A stretch of 64,000 nucleotides of DNA from Streptomyces sp. NL15-2K (GTDB lineage Bacteria; Actinomycetota; Actinomycetes; Streptomycetales; Streptomycetaceae). The position numbers and the translations under genes are program-made. Under the pieces are notes generated by a model. It worked only from the letters and a program-made list of their open reading frames with translations. It had not been told where the DNA came from and made no database searches. The DNA lies in the NCBI RefSeq assembly GCF_030551255.1, contig NZ_CP130630.1:10725001-10789000 (forward strand), given 5' to 3'. Below are positions 1 to 8,207 of the stretch, in pieces. Position 1 is the stretch's first letter. Each line of letters begins with the position of its first letter.

Positions 1-2
1 AC

Positions 3-245
3 CGCCTCAAGCACCTCGTCCTCACCCACACCGGGCTGCGCAGCCGCGAGGCCCACCGTCTCCTCGACACCGCGCCCCGCGCCACCACGGCCACCCGCTT
101 CGTGCTGGGCCGGGGCGTCGCAGCGAGCGTCAAGCGCCGCCTGGACGCGCTCAGCGCGCACGTGCCGGCCCCGACGGTCCCGGCCGACGTGGCGGCCGTA
201 CGCAGCGTGCACCGGACCGCCCACGAGGAGCGGCCGGTTCACTGA
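3..245 (+). CDS. C-terminal fragment of an unidentified protein
   Basis: An open frame enters from the left edge and ends at TGA 243-245, giving the last 80 residues of a protein. The codon usage is typical Streptomyces, with G or C in nearly every third position, so it looks like a real gene. The fragment is basic and Ala/Arg/His-rich, with no motif I recognise and no obvious membrane segment. I cannot assign a family. The gene reads toward the tRNA-Trp-like gene that starts about 70 bases downstream. Confidence 0.6.
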   Translation, partial: RLKHLVLTHTGLRSREAHRLLDTAPRATTATRFVLGRGVAASVKRRLDALSAHVPAPTVPADVAAVRSVHRTAHEERPVH

Positions 246-317
246 GGCCTGTTCGGCGGATCAGGTCGCAGACGGGGGTCTGGCACGTACCTCTGCCCTA
301 AGCTCTGCCTCAAGGGC

Positions 318-389
318 GGGGTCGTAGCGCAGAGGCAGGCGCGCCGGTCTCCAGAACTGGAACACGCTGGTTCGAATCCAGCCGCCCCG
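318..389 (+). tRNA. tRNA-Trp-like gene, anticodon CCA (atypical acceptor stem)
   Basis: A cloverleaf can be drawn by eye. The D stem is 327-330/339-342 (GCGC/GCGC). The anticodon stem is 344-348/356-360, with a seven-base loop and anticodon CCA at 351-353. The T arm is 366-382, with the canonical TTCGAAT loop. The acceptor is odd. In the normal register (318-324/383-389) two of seven pairs are mismatched (G-G and T-C). Shifting to 316-322/384-390 gives seven pairs including one G-U, but adds bases at both junctions. Position 37 is G, and no 3' CCA is encoded. It may be a divergent second tRNA-Trp or a decaying copy. Confidence 0.6.
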
Positions 390-411
390 CACCCTGACGG
401 CACGGCGGCTG

Positions 412-1389
412 TCAGGCGCCCGCCCGGGCCGCCATCCGGGCCTTGCGCGCCGCCAGCTTCTCGTCGAACTTGGAGGCCTCCGAGTCCAGGCCGCTCATGT
501 ACAGGCCCAGCTCCTCCTGCGCCTTGAGGCCCTCCGGGCCGAGACCGTCGATCTCCAGGACCTTCAGGAAGCGCAGGACGGGCTGGATGACGTCGTCGTG
601 GTGGATGCGCATGTTGTAGATCTCGCCGATCGCCATCTGCGCGGCGGCCCGCTCGAAGCCGGGCATGCCGTGACCGGGCATGCGGAAGTTCACGATCACG
701 TCGCGCACCGCCTGCATCGTCAGGTCGGGCGCGAGGTCGAAGGCGGCCTTCAGCAGGTTGCGGTAGAAGACCATGTGGAGGTTCTCGTCGGTCGCGATGC
801 GCGCCAGCATGCGGTCGCAGACCGGGTCACCCGACTGGTGGCCGGTGTTGCGGTGCGAGACGCGGGTCGCCAGCTCCTGGAAGGCGACGTAGGCCACCGA
901 GTGCAGCATCGAGTGGCGGTTGTCCGACTCGAAGCCCTCGCTCATGTGGGCCATCCGGAACTGCTCCAGCTTGTCCGGGTCCACCGCGCGCGAGGTGAGC
1001 AGGTAGTCGCGCATCACGATGCCGTGCCGGCCCTCCTCGGCGGTCCAGCGGTGCACCCAGGTGCCCCAGGCGCCGTCACGGCCGAAGAGGCTGGCGATCT
1101 CGTGGTGGTAGCTGGGGAGGTTGTCCTCGGTGAGCAGGTTCACCACCAGCGCGATCCGGCCGATCTCGGTGACCTTGGACTGCTCCTTCTCCCAGGCCTC
1201 GCCGTCCTCGAAGATGCCCGGGAAGTTCCGGCCGTCGCTCCACGGCACGTACTCGTGCGGCATCCAGTCCTTGGCGACGCTCAGGTGGCGGTTGAGCTCC
1301 TTCTCGACGACTTCCTCCAGCGCGTACAGCAGCCGGGCGTCGGTCCAGGCCGAGGACGGGCTGCCGAGGTGAGGGGAAGTGATCGTCAC
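412..1389 (-). CDS. Acyl-[acyl-carrier-protein] desaturase
   Basis: Soluble di-iron desaturase of the stearoyl-ACP Delta9 family (FA_desaturase_2), 325 residues. It should introduce a cis double bond into a saturated acyl-ACP using O2 and ferredoxin, in the cytoplasm. The iron-ligand pattern is visible: a first Glu near 88 (EDNLP), the EEGRH motif at 118-122, a Glu near 172 (AFQEL) and the DENLH motif at 200-204. Start is GTG at 1387-1389, preceded by CTGGAG. The gene stands alone, with three tandem 15-bp operator-like repeats about 60-100 bases upstream, so it is probably repressed by a lipid-responsive regulator (TetR type is the usual kind), which is not encoded in this window. The neighbouring downstream feature is the tRNA-like gene. 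Confidence 0.92.
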   Translation of the reverse strand: MTITSPHLGSPSSAWTDARLLYALEEVVEKELNRHLSVAKDWMPHEYVPWSDGRNFPGIFEDGEAWEKEQSKVTEIGRIALVVNLLTEDNLPSYHHEIASLFGRDGAWGTWVHRWTAEEGRHGIVMRDYLLTSRAVDPDKLEQFRMAHMSEGFESDNRHSMLHSVAYVAFQELATRVSHRNTGHQSGDPVCDRMLARIATDENLHMVFYRNLLKAAFDLAPDLTMQAVRDVIVNFRMPGHGMPGFERAAAQMAIGEIYNMRIHHDDVIQPVLRFLKVLEIDGLGPEGLKAQEELGLYMSGLDSEASKFDEKLAARKARMAARAGA

Positions 1390-1445
1390 GGGTACTCCAG
1401 GGGGACGCGGAAATGGGGTACGAGTCGGCGAGCGGTGCCGGCAAC

Positions 1446-1490
1446 CTACGGAATCGTAGGCTACGAATCCGTAGGTTACGAAGCCGTAGG
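1446..1490. promoter_or_regulatory. Three tandem 15-bp palindromic operator-like repeats
   Basis: Three contiguous 15-base units (1446-1460, 1461-1475, 1476-1490) follow the pattern YTACGRANYCGTAGG, each a near palindrome with TACG/CGTA arms. They lie 57 to 101 bases upstream of the desaturase start, where a promoter or operator is expected. The arrangement resembles a multi-site operator for a TetR-type repressor. That reading is inferred from symmetry and location. Confidence 0.6.
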
Positions 1491-1594
1491 TTAAAGGCGC
1501 TGTAAAGATCCCTGATCAGCCGTGTTCCCCGAGCATGACAAACGGCCCCGGGAACCGCAGGTCCCGCGTCCGAACGGGTGGTGCGCTCACCCGG

Positions 1595-2371
1595 TCATGC
1601 ATACAGTCCGCGCATCCGCACCGAGAGGCATGTCACACAGCCCTCGAGCTTCTCGAACTCGCTGATGTCGACCAGGACCGGCTCGTGGCCCAGGTCGGCG
1701 AGCAACTCCGCGGTCTTCGGCGCGCTCGCCGCCATCAGCAGCTTCTCGCCGCCCAGCAGCACCACGTGCGACCCGGACTCCTCCGGCACCGACAAGAAGC
1801 GCGGGAACAGTGACGGCTTGTCCACCTTGGGGATGTGCCCGACGACCGTCCCGTCGGGCAGCGCGGTGACCGACGACTTCAGGTGCAGCACCTTGCTCAC
1901 CGGCACGGCGACGATCCGCGCCCCGAGCGGCTCGAAGGCGGCCCGCAGCTGCTGGACGCCGGCCGCGTTCGTGCGGCCGCCCCGGCCGACGTAGACCGTG
2001 TCGTCGATCTTCAGCACGTCACCGCCGTCCAGCGTCCCCGGCTCCCATATCCAGTTCACCGAGCAGCCCAGGCGGGCCACGGCCTCCTCGACGCCCATCG
2101 TTTCGGCACGCCGGGACCGTGCGCCCGGACGGGTGATCAGCGCGACGTTCTTGTACATGACGACCGTGTCCTCGACGAACACCGAGTCGGGACAGTCGTC
2201 GGCCGGGTCCACCTCGATCGTCTCCCAGCCGTGCGTACGCAGGACCTCGACATACGCCTCCCACTGTTCGAGCGCGAGATCGACATCGACCTTCTCCCGC
2301 TCGATGTGCGTCACCAGGCCTTCGGCGAGACGCGGGCTGGGGCGGCGGACGAGGGCCTTCTTGCTGGGCAC
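1595..2371 (-). CDS. ddaH: Dimethylarginine dimethylaminohydrolase
   Basis: Amidinotransferase-fold enzyme, 258 residues, the usual length for bacterial DDAH. It hydrolyses N-omega methylated arginines to citrulline and methylamines. Visible hallmarks are the DSVFVED segment (62-68), the GTLDGGDVL guanidine-binding loop (112-120), His163 in VLHLKSS and the nucleophile Cys248 in VTCLSVR near the C-terminus, which align with His162 and Cys249 of the Pseudomonas enzyme. Start is GTG with GGAG upstream. It follows the UvrA-like gene on the same strand after 96 bases, so it may have its own promoter. Arginine deiminase is the main alternative, but that family is much longer. Confidence 0.9.
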   Translation of the reverse strand: MPSKKALVRRPSPRLAEGLVTHIEREKVDVDLALEQWEAYVEVLRTHGWETIEVDPADDCPDSVFVEDTVVMYKNVALITRPGARSRRAETMGVEEAVARLGCSVNWIWEPGTLDGGDVLKIDDTVYVGRGGRTNAAGVQQLRAAFEPLGARIVAVPVSKVLHLKSSVTALPDGTVVGHIPKVDKPSLFPRFLSVPEESGSHVVLLGGEKLLMAASAPKTAELLADLGHEPVLVDISEFEKLEGCVTCLSVRMRGLYA

Positions 2372-2467
2372 GAGGGAACTCCGTATCGGCGGGGCAGGTC
2401 CGGCGCCGTGTCGCGGCGTCGATCAGCCATCATGCAGCGCCGGTCCGCGCCGGCAAAACCCTCGTTG

Positions 2468-4723
2468 TCAGGCTGTGGCCCTCCTGAGATGCTCCGCCGT
2501 GTGGGAGTCCCGTGCTTCGAGGAGCTGTCGCGGAGTTCCTTCGAAGATCACCCGACCCCCGTCCCGGCCTCCGTCCGGGCCGAGGTCGATGATCCGGTCG
2601 GCGTGCGCCACGACGTCCAGGTTGTGCTCGACCACCACCACCGTGTTGCCGGCGTCGACCAGCCGGTCCAGCAGGGCCAGCAGGCCCTCGACGTCCGCCA
2701 TGTGCAGCCCGGTCGTCGGTTCGTCGAGCACATACACCGCCCCCGTCCGATGCAGCCGCGTGGCCAGCTTGATGCGCTGCCGCTCACCGCCGGACAAGGT
2801 GGACAGCGGCTGGCCGAGCGTGAGGTAGGTGAGTTCGACGTCACGCAGGGCGCGCAGCCGGCGCCGTACGCCCGAGTCGTCGAAGAAGCCGAGTGCCTGA
2901 TCGGCCGTCATCTCCAGGACGTCCGCGATGGAGTTGCCCCCGACGGTCAGCCGCAGCACCTCGTCCCTGAAGCGCCGCCCCTCGCAGTCGTGGCAGGTCG
3001 TCGTCACCGGATCCATGAAGGCGAGGTCGGTGTAGATGATCCCGCGACCCTCACAAGTGCCGCACGCGCCGGTGGAGTTGAAGCTGAAGAACCCCGGCTC
3101 CGCCCCCGTCTCGCGCGCGAAGAGCTTCCGTACCGTGTCCATGATCCCGATGTACGTCGCCGGAGTCGACCGCGCCGAGATCCCGATCGACGACTGGTCC
3201 ACGACGACGGCGTCCGGATGGCCGTCGGTGAACTCCGCGACCAGCGTGCTCTTCCCGGACCCGGCGACCCCGGTCACCACGGTCAGCACCCCGGTCGGGA
3301 ACTCGACGGTCACGTCCCGAAGGTTGTGCCGGTCGGCGCCCTTCACCCACAAACCGCCGGTGGCCGTACGCGCCTCTTCCTTGAGTGCGGTACGCCGACG
3401 CAGGCACCGCCCGGTCAGCGTCTCCGTCCCGGCCAGCTCGTCCGGCGTCCCCTCGAACACCACCCGCCCGCCCCGCGCACCGGCCCCCGGCCCCATGTCG
3501 ACCACGTGGTCGGCGAGCGCGATGACGTCCGGATCGTGCTCGACGACCAGCACGGTGTTCCCCTTGTCGCGCAGCCGCAGCAGCAGGTCGCCGAGCCGGC
3601 CGACGTCCCGCGGGTGCAGGCCGACGCTGGGCTCGTCGAAGATGTACGTCATCCCGGTCAGGCTGGAGCCCAGGTGCCGCACCGTCTTCAGTCGCTGCCC
3701 CTCGCCGCCGGAGAGCGTCGCGGTCTCCCGGTCGAGGCTGAGGTAGCCGAGGCCGATCGCGTCGATGCGTTCGAGCGCCGTGATCGCGGCCCCGGCGATG
3801 GGGGCGGCGACCGGGTCGTCGATCTCCTTCAGTACGGCGACGAGGTCGGTGACCTGCATCCGCGTGCAGTCGGCGATGTTCCGGCCGCCGATCCGGGTGG
3901 CCAGTGCCGCCTGGTTGAGGCGGGCGCCGTGGCAGGCCGGGCAGGTGCCTTCGGCCAGGAAGTCCCGCACCAGGTCACGGGTCTTCTGGCTCATGGCCGA
4001 CAGGTCGCGCTTGAGGTACAGCCGCTCGAACCGGTCGGCGAGCCCCTCGTACTCCGTGGTCCAGGTGCCGCCACCGCCGTTGACGGTGACCTTGCTGCCG
4101 GGCCGGCCGCGCATCAGGAACTCCCGCTCGGCGGCCGTGAACTCACCGACCGGCTTGTGCGGGTCGAGTTCGCCGGTGTTCGTGTACGCCTGCCCCTGCC
4201 AGGTGCCCGCCGCGAACGGCGGGAAGCGGACCGCCCCGTCCGCCAGCGAGCGGCCGGAGTCCAGCACGCGGTCCCAGTCCGGCCGTACCGTCCGGCCCAG
4301 GCCGTCGCACTGCGGGCACATGCCCGACGGGTCGTTGAACGAGTACGCCGTCGCCGGCCCGGCGCTCGGGGTGCCGTGCCGGGAGAACAGCACCCGGATC
4401 ACCGAGTAGATGTCGGTCATCGTGCCGACCGTGGACCGGGAGTGGCCCCCGATCGGCCGCTGGTCGACGACGATGGCCGGCGTGAGGTCCTCCAGCGCGT
4501 CGGCGTGCGGGCGCTCGTACTTGGGCAGCCGGTTGCGCACGAACCAGGTGAACGTCTCGTTCAGCTGGCGCTGCGACTCGACCGCGATCGTGTCGAAGAC
4601 GACGGACGACTTCCCCGATCCCGAAACGCCGGTGAACACGGTCAGCCGGCCTTTCGGGATGCGGAGGGTGATGTCCCTGAGGTTGTTCTCCCGGGCTCCG
4701 GTGAGGGTGATGAATGCGGGCAT
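2468..4723 (-). CDS. Short UvrA-like ABC protein (UvrA2/DrrC type)
   Basis: UvrA paralogue of 751 residues, about 200 shorter than housekeeping UvrA. Two ABC modules are visible, with Walker A motifs GVSGSGKSS near residue 33 and GVAGSGKST in the second half, and LSGGEGQR and LSGGERQR signatures. CXXC zinc-type clusters are present in both halves (CPQCDG, CPACHG, CGTCEG, CHDCEG). The length fits loss of the UvrB-binding insertion, as in UvrA2 and in DrrC, which protects against DNA-binding drugs. It is therefore more likely to act in drug tolerance or a side branch of repair than in core excision repair. It begins 10 bases after the ABC-F stop codon, so the two are one transcription unit. Its own Met start is ATG. 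Confidence 0.9.
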   Translation of the reverse strand: MPAFITLTGARENNLRDITLRIPKGRLTVFTGVSGSGKSSVVFDTIAVESQRQLNETFTWFVRNRLPKYERPHADALEDLTPAIVVDQRPIGGHSRSTVGTMTDIYSVIRVLFSRHGTPSAGPATAYSFNDPSGMCPQCDGLGRTVRPDWDRVLDSGRSLADGAVRFPPFAAGTWQGQAYTNTGELDPHKPVGEFTAAEREFLMRGRPGSKVTVNGGGGTWTTEYEGLADRFERLYLKRDLSAMSQKTRDLVRDFLAEGTCPACHGARLNQAALATRIGGRNIADCTRMQVTDLVAVLKEIDDPVAAPIAGAAITALERIDAIGLGYLSLDRETATLSGGEGQRLKTVRHLGSSLTGMTYIFDEPSVGLHPRDVGRLGDLLLRLRDKGNTVLVVEHDPDVIALADHVVDMGPGAGARGGRVVFEGTPDELAGTETLTGRCLRRRTALKEEARTATGGLWVKGADRHNLRDVTVEFPTGVLTVVTGVAGSGKSTLVAEFTDGHPDAVVVDQSSIGISARSTPATYIGIMDTVRKLFARETGAEPGFFSFNSTGACGTCEGRGIIYTDLAFMDPVTTTCHDCEGRRFRDEVLRLTVGGNSIADVLEMTADQALGFFDDSGVRRRLRALRDVELTYLTLGQPLSTLSGGERQRIKLATRLHRTGAVYVLDEPTTGLHMADVEGLLALLDRLVDAGNTVVVVEHNLDVVAHADRIIDLGPDGGRDGGRVIFEGTPRQLLEARDSHTAEHLRRATA

Positions 4724-4733
4724 GCACCCGACG

Positions 4734-6356
4734 CTAGGCGGGATACCCGACAGCTTCTGGCGTGATTTCCTGGAGTTCTCCGTCCAGCAGCAGCCAGCGG
4801 GTGATGCCGATCGACTCCAGGAACGGCACGTCGTGGCTGGCCACGATCAGCGCCCCCTCGTACGACTCCAGGGCCGTGGTGAGCTGCCGTACGCTCGCCA
4901 TGTCCAGGTTGTTCGTCGGCTCGTCCAGCATCAGCAGCTGCGGTGCCGGCTCGGCCAGCATCAGCGCGGCCAGTGCCGCCCGGAAGCGTTCGCCGCCGGA
5001 CAGCGTCGCCGCCTTCTGATCGGCTCGGCCACCCCGGAACAGGAAGCGGGCAAGGCGTGCCCGGATCCGGTTCTTGGTGGCGCCCGGAGCGAACCGGGCC
5101 ACGTTCTCGGCGACGGACAGCTCGCCGTCGAGCACGTCCAGCCGCTGCGGCAGGAACCGCAGCGGGACGTGCGCCTTCGCCTCACCCGACACCGGCTCCA
5201 GCTCCCCGGCGATCGTCCGCAGCAGCGTGGTCTTGCCCGCGCCGTTGCGCCCGATCAGCGCGATCCGCTCCGGGCCGCGCAGATCGAAACCGCCCGCCAC
5301 GCGCGCGCCGTACGCGAGCTGAAGATCCAGCAGGGTGAGGACGTCGCGGCCCGGCGGTACGGCCGTGTACGGCAGGTCGACGCGGATCACGTCGTCGTCC
5401 CGTACGGCCTCCACCGCCTCGTCGAGCCGCTCCTTGGCCTCGGCGAGCTTCTCCTCGTGCATGATGCGGTGCTTGCCCGCGGAGACCTGCGCCGAGCGCT
5501 TCTTCAGCTTCATCACCGCCCTGGGCTCGCGCTTGTTGTCGTACATCTTGTTGGCGTAGCGGGTCCGCCTGGCCAACTTCGTGTGGGCTTCGACGAGTTC
5601 GCGTTTCTGCTTCTTCAGATCGGCCTCCGCGACCCGGACCATCCGCTCCGCCGCCTCCTGTTCGGTGGCGAGCGCCTCCTCGTAGGCGGAGAAGTTGCCG
5701 CCGTACCAGGTGATCTCCCCGGCGCGCAGATCGGCGATCTGGTCCACCAGGTCCAGCAGTTCGCGGTCGTGGCTGACCACGACCATGACCCCCGGCCAGG
5801 CGGCCACGGCCGCGTACAGCCGCCTGCGCGCATACAGGTCCAGGTTGTTGGTGGGCTCGTCGAGCAGCAGGACGTCAGGCCGGCGCAGCAGCAGCGCGGC
5901 CAGCCGCAGCAGCACCGACTCGCCACCTGAGAGCTCGCCGAGGGTGCGGTCCAACTCGATGTGGCCGAGCCCGAGTTCGCCGAGCGTGGCGAGGGCTCGC
6001 TCTTCCACGTCCCAGTCGTCACCGACCGTCTCGAAGTGCTCCTCGGCCACGTCACCCGCCTCGATGGCGTGCAGCGCGACCCGCTGCGCGGCGATACCGA
6101 GGGCCTCGTCGACGCGTAGTGCGGTGTCGAGCGTGACGTTCTGCGGGAGGTAGCCGACCTCGCCGGCCACGCGGACGGTGCCGTCGGCGGGGGTGAGTTC
6201 CCCGGCGATCAGCTTCAACAGGGTTGATTTTCCTGACCCGTTGATGCCGACGAGCCCGGTCCGGCCGGGGCCGAAGGCGACGTCGAGGTCCTCGAAGACG
6301 GGGGTGCCGTCGGACCAGGTGAAGGAGAGGGAGGTACAGGTGATGGCAGTAGGCAT
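4734..6356 (-). CDS. ABC-F family ribosome-protection-type ATPase
   Basis: Soluble tandem ABC protein of 540 residues with no membrane segments. Walker A GINGSGKST is near 38 and GRNGAGKTT near 375. Signatures are LSGGES and LSGGER, each followed by LLLDEPTNNLD or LMLDEPTNNLD. Between the domains (about 235-330) lies a charged Arg/Lys-rich linker, the part that reaches the ribosomal exit site in antibiotic-resistance ABC-F proteins. From memory the syntenic S. coelicolor gene (SCO6720) was linked to tiamulin resistance. It has a canonical promoter and a leader of about 220 bases with a terminator-like hairpin, and is followed by the UvrA-like gene. Drug resistance is likely but unproven; a housekeeping EttA-like role is less likely given this regulation. 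Confidence 0.9.
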   Translation of the reverse strand: MPTAITCTSLSFTWSDGTPVFEDLDVAFGPGRTGLVGINGSGKSTLLKLIAGELTPADGTVRVAGEVGYLPQNVTLDTALRVDEALGIAAQRVALHAIEAGDVAEEHFETVGDDWDVEERALATLGELGLGHIELDRTLGELSGGESVLLRLAALLLRRPDVLLLDEPTNNLDLYARRRLYAAVAAWPGVMVVVSHDRELLDLVDQIADLRAGEITWYGGNFSAYEEALATEQEAAERMVRVAEADLKKQKRELVEAHTKLARRTRYANKMYDNKREPRAVMKLKKRSAQVSAGKHRIMHEEKLAEAKERLDEAVEAVRDDDVIRVDLPYTAVPPGRDVLTLLDLQLAYGARVAGGFDLRGPERIALIGRNGAGKTTLLRTIAGELEPVSGEAKAHVPLRFLPQRLDVLDGELSVAENVARFAPGATKNRIRARLARFLFRGGRADQKAATLSGGERFRAALAALMLAEPAPQLLMLDEPTNNLDMASVRQLTTALESYEGALIVASHDVPFLESIGITRWLLLDGELQEITPEAVGYPA

Positions 6357-6445
6357 GCGGGCCTCCGCGGTTGCTCGAAGTGATCAGGGGCAAACGCGTA
6401 TCGAGACACCGGCGACCAACGGGGGAGAAGCCCCGGGGGCATGAG

Positions 6446-6470
6446 AAAAGCCCTGCTCCGGAGGACGGCT
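6446..6470 (-). terminator. Putative attenuator hairpin in the ABC-F leader
   Basis: Read on the minus strand, an AGCC...GGCT stem encloses a CTCCGGAG core and is followed directly by TTTTCTC, the layout of an intrinsic terminator. It lies between the promoter and the ABC-F start, about 90 bases before the ATG. Leader-encoded conditional termination is known for actinobacterial resistance ABC-F genes. I could not identify a convincing leader peptide: the only well-spaced candidate after GGAGAAGG is TTG with three sense codons (start, Leu, Val). Confidence 0.4.
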
Positions 6471-6580
6471 CGAACGCCGAGGTCGCACGCGGCGCACACA
6501 CCTCGAGGGTGTGACGCGGTGTCTCAGGACCTCAGACGAGCAACGTCCTTCTCCAATCGACGGCAACAGGACCGCTGTAC

Positions 6581-6609
6581 ACCGTAGGAGCCGCCTCCGG
6601 GGCTGTCAA
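6581..6609 (-). promoter_or_regulatory. Vegetative-type promoter of the ABC-F/uvrA-like operon
   Basis: On the minus strand a perfect TTGACA (6604-6609) is followed after exactly 17 bases by TACGGT (6581-6586), a good match to the principal sigma factor consensus. Transcription would start near 6574, leaving an untranslated leader of about 218 bases before the ABC-F ATG at 6356. So perfect a -35 box is uncommon in Streptomyces. Confidence 0.65.
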
Positions 6610-6648
6610 CGCATTAACGTGACCCCCTCACCGCACCAAGGAGGCCCC

Positions 6649-7299
6649 GTGCCCAACGGCTCGCTCTCGCTGCCGGCCCGGCTCTACCTGCTGGCCTGGG
6701 ACACCGCGAGGCCGGAGGCCACTGATGCCGCCGGCCCGCACCACCTGGTCCGGGCCGGCGCCCTCACCGACCTGGTCCGGCGCGGCCTGCTCACCGACGA
6801 GGACGGCGTCGCCACGCCCGTGGACCTGGACTCCCGCACCGGGGACGCCGTCCTGGACGGGCTGCTGGAGCTCGTCCGGGAGTCCCGCCCGCACCGGTGG
6901 CGGGCCTGGGTGACGCTGCGGGCTCGGGTCACCCTGGACGCCGTACGGGAGCAGCTGACCGCCGAGGGCTACCTGCGCGCGGAGAAGAGCCGGGTCCTCG
7001 GGGTGTTCCCGACCGTGGAGTACGCCCTGGAGCACGTCGCCGCCGTCCGGGCGTTGCAGGAGGAGGCGCGCCGGTTTCTCCAAGGTCCGGTGCCGGTCGA
7101 GGAGGTCTCCGACCGGGACGCGGCCGTCGTGGCCTTGGCCGCCGCGGCCGAGCTGCGCACGCTGCTGCCGGGCAAGGACCGCACAGGCCACGGGCAGCGG
7201 CTGGAGGAGCTGACCGAACGGAGCTTGGCGGCCTCGCCCGTGCTGCGGAGGGCCCTGCCCGAAGTGCTGATGGCGGTGTCCGCACCTGCCGGTGGCTGA
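6649..7299 (+). CDS. GPP34 family phosphoprotein
   Basis: 216-residue member of the Golgi phosphoprotein 3 (GPP34) family, which is abundant in Streptomyces. The N-terminus (SLSLPARLYLLAWD) and the LVRAGALTDLVRRGLLTDEDG segment are characteristic. Eukaryotic relatives bind phosphatidylinositol 4-phosphate; the bacterial function is unknown, though binding to anionic lipids is plausible. The GTG start at 6649 is chosen because AAGGAGG lies just upstream (6639-6645). The open frame extends further 5' but without a ribosome binding site. It is divergent from the ABC-F operon, sharing the 290-base region between them. It is mostly helical, has no signal peptide, and is followed by a PEP-mutase family gene after 64 bases. 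Confidence 0.8.
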   Translation: MPNGSLSLPARLYLLAWDTARPEATDAAGPHHLVRAGALTDLVRRGLLTDEDGVATPVDLDSRTGDAVLDGLLELVRESRPHRWRAWVTLRARVTLDAVREQLTAEGYLRAEKSRVLGVFPTVEYALEHVAAVRALQEEARRFLQGPVPVEEVSDRDAAVVALAAAAELRTLLPGKDRTGHGQRLEELTERSLAASPVLRRALPEVLMAVSAPAGG

Positions 7300-7363
7300 G
7301 TCCGCACGTCGATGTCGGATTCCTGCCAGCCGGCGGCCGGCCACGGCTGGTTGGGTGAACCGC

Positions 7364-8200
7364 ATGACGAACCAGAACACCCTTCGCGAGCGCGCCCTCG
7401 CCTTCCGCTCCCTGCACGTTCCGGGGAGCCCGCTCCTCCTGCCGAACGCCTGGGACACCGCGAGCGCCCGTCTCGTCGAGGACGCGGGCGCCGCGGCGGT
7501 GGCGACCACGAGCGCCGGGCTCGCCTGGGCCCTGGGTGCGGCGGACGGCGACCGGCTGGAGGGCGACCGCGCCCTCGACGCGGTGGCGCGCATCGCCGCC
7601 GCGGTCGACGTGCCCGTCAGCGCGGACATCGAGAGCGGCTACGCGAAGGACCCGGCGGGCGTCGCCGACACCGTCCGGGCGGTGCTCGCGGCGGGTGCGG
7701 TCGGGGTGAACATCGAGGACGCGCTGTACGAGGTCGGAGGAGACCCGCTGCGGCCGGTCGCCGAGCAGGCCGAGCGTATCGCCGCCGCCCGCGGGGCCGC
7801 CGACGCCGAGGGCGTGCCGCTGTTCGTCAACGCCCGTATCGACACGCTCCTGCGCGGCGCAGGGGGAGTGGACCTCACTCTGGAGCGGGCCGCCGCCTTC
7901 CTCGTGGCGGGCGCCGACGGGATCTTCGTCCCCGGGGCCGTCGACCCGGGGACGGTGAAGCTGCTCGTCGACGGCGTCGACGCACCGCTGAACGTCATGG
8001 CCGGTCCCGGTGCACCGCCGGTCGCCGAGTTGGCAGCGCTCGGTGTCGCGCGCGTGAGCGTCGGCTCGGGCATCGCCCAGGCCGCCCACGCCCTGGTCCG
8101 CCGGGCCGCACGGGAGCTGCTGGGCGCGGGGACGTACGGGACGCTGGCGGGCGGGCTCGACTACGGCGAGGCCAACGCGCTGCTGGGACAGGCCCTTTAG
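7364..8200 (+). CDS. Isocitrate lyase / PEP mutase superfamily protein
   Basis: 278-residue TIM-barrel enzyme of the isocitrate lyase/phosphoenolpyruvate mutase family. Typical segments are LPNAWDTASARLVEDAG near the N-terminus, the metal-binding ADIESGY motif near residue 87, VNIEDALYE near 119 and FVNARIDTLL near 155. Members cleave or rearrange C-C or P-C bonds of 2-oxo-acids (lyase, phosphonopyruvate hydrolase, oxaloacetate decarboxylase). It lacks the KKCGH/KRCGH lyase motif and no phosphonate biosynthesis genes lie nearby, so I would not call it a phosphonate gene. The exact substrate is unknown. It is probably co-transcribed with the GPP34 gene and ends 8 bases from the convergent ssgD-like gene. 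Confidence 0.8.
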   Translation: MTNQNTLRERALAFRSLHVPGSPLLLPNAWDTASARLVEDAGAAAVATTSAGLAWALGAADGDRLEGDRALDAVARIAAAVDVPVSADIESGYAKDPAGVADTVRAVLAAGAVGVNIEDALYEVGGDPLRPVAEQAERIAAARGAADAEGVPLFVNARIDTLLRGAGGVDLTLERAAAFLVAGADGIFVPGAVDPGTVKLLVDGVDAPLNVMAGPGAPPVAELAALGVARVSVGSGIAQAAHALVRRAARELLGAGTYGTLAGGLDYGEANALLGQAL

Positions 8201-8207
8201 CGGGGCT

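Noticed and set aside
6215..6499. Minus-strand frame across the ABC-F start as a leader peptide
   Set aside because: It runs out of frame through the ABC-F start for 140 bases and has no spaced binding site before its ATG.
7364..8200. Phosphonate biosynthesis gene (PEP mutase)
   Set aside because: No phosphonopyruvate decarboxylase or other phosphonate gene is adjacent, and the superfamily includes lyases and hydrolases of unrelated function.
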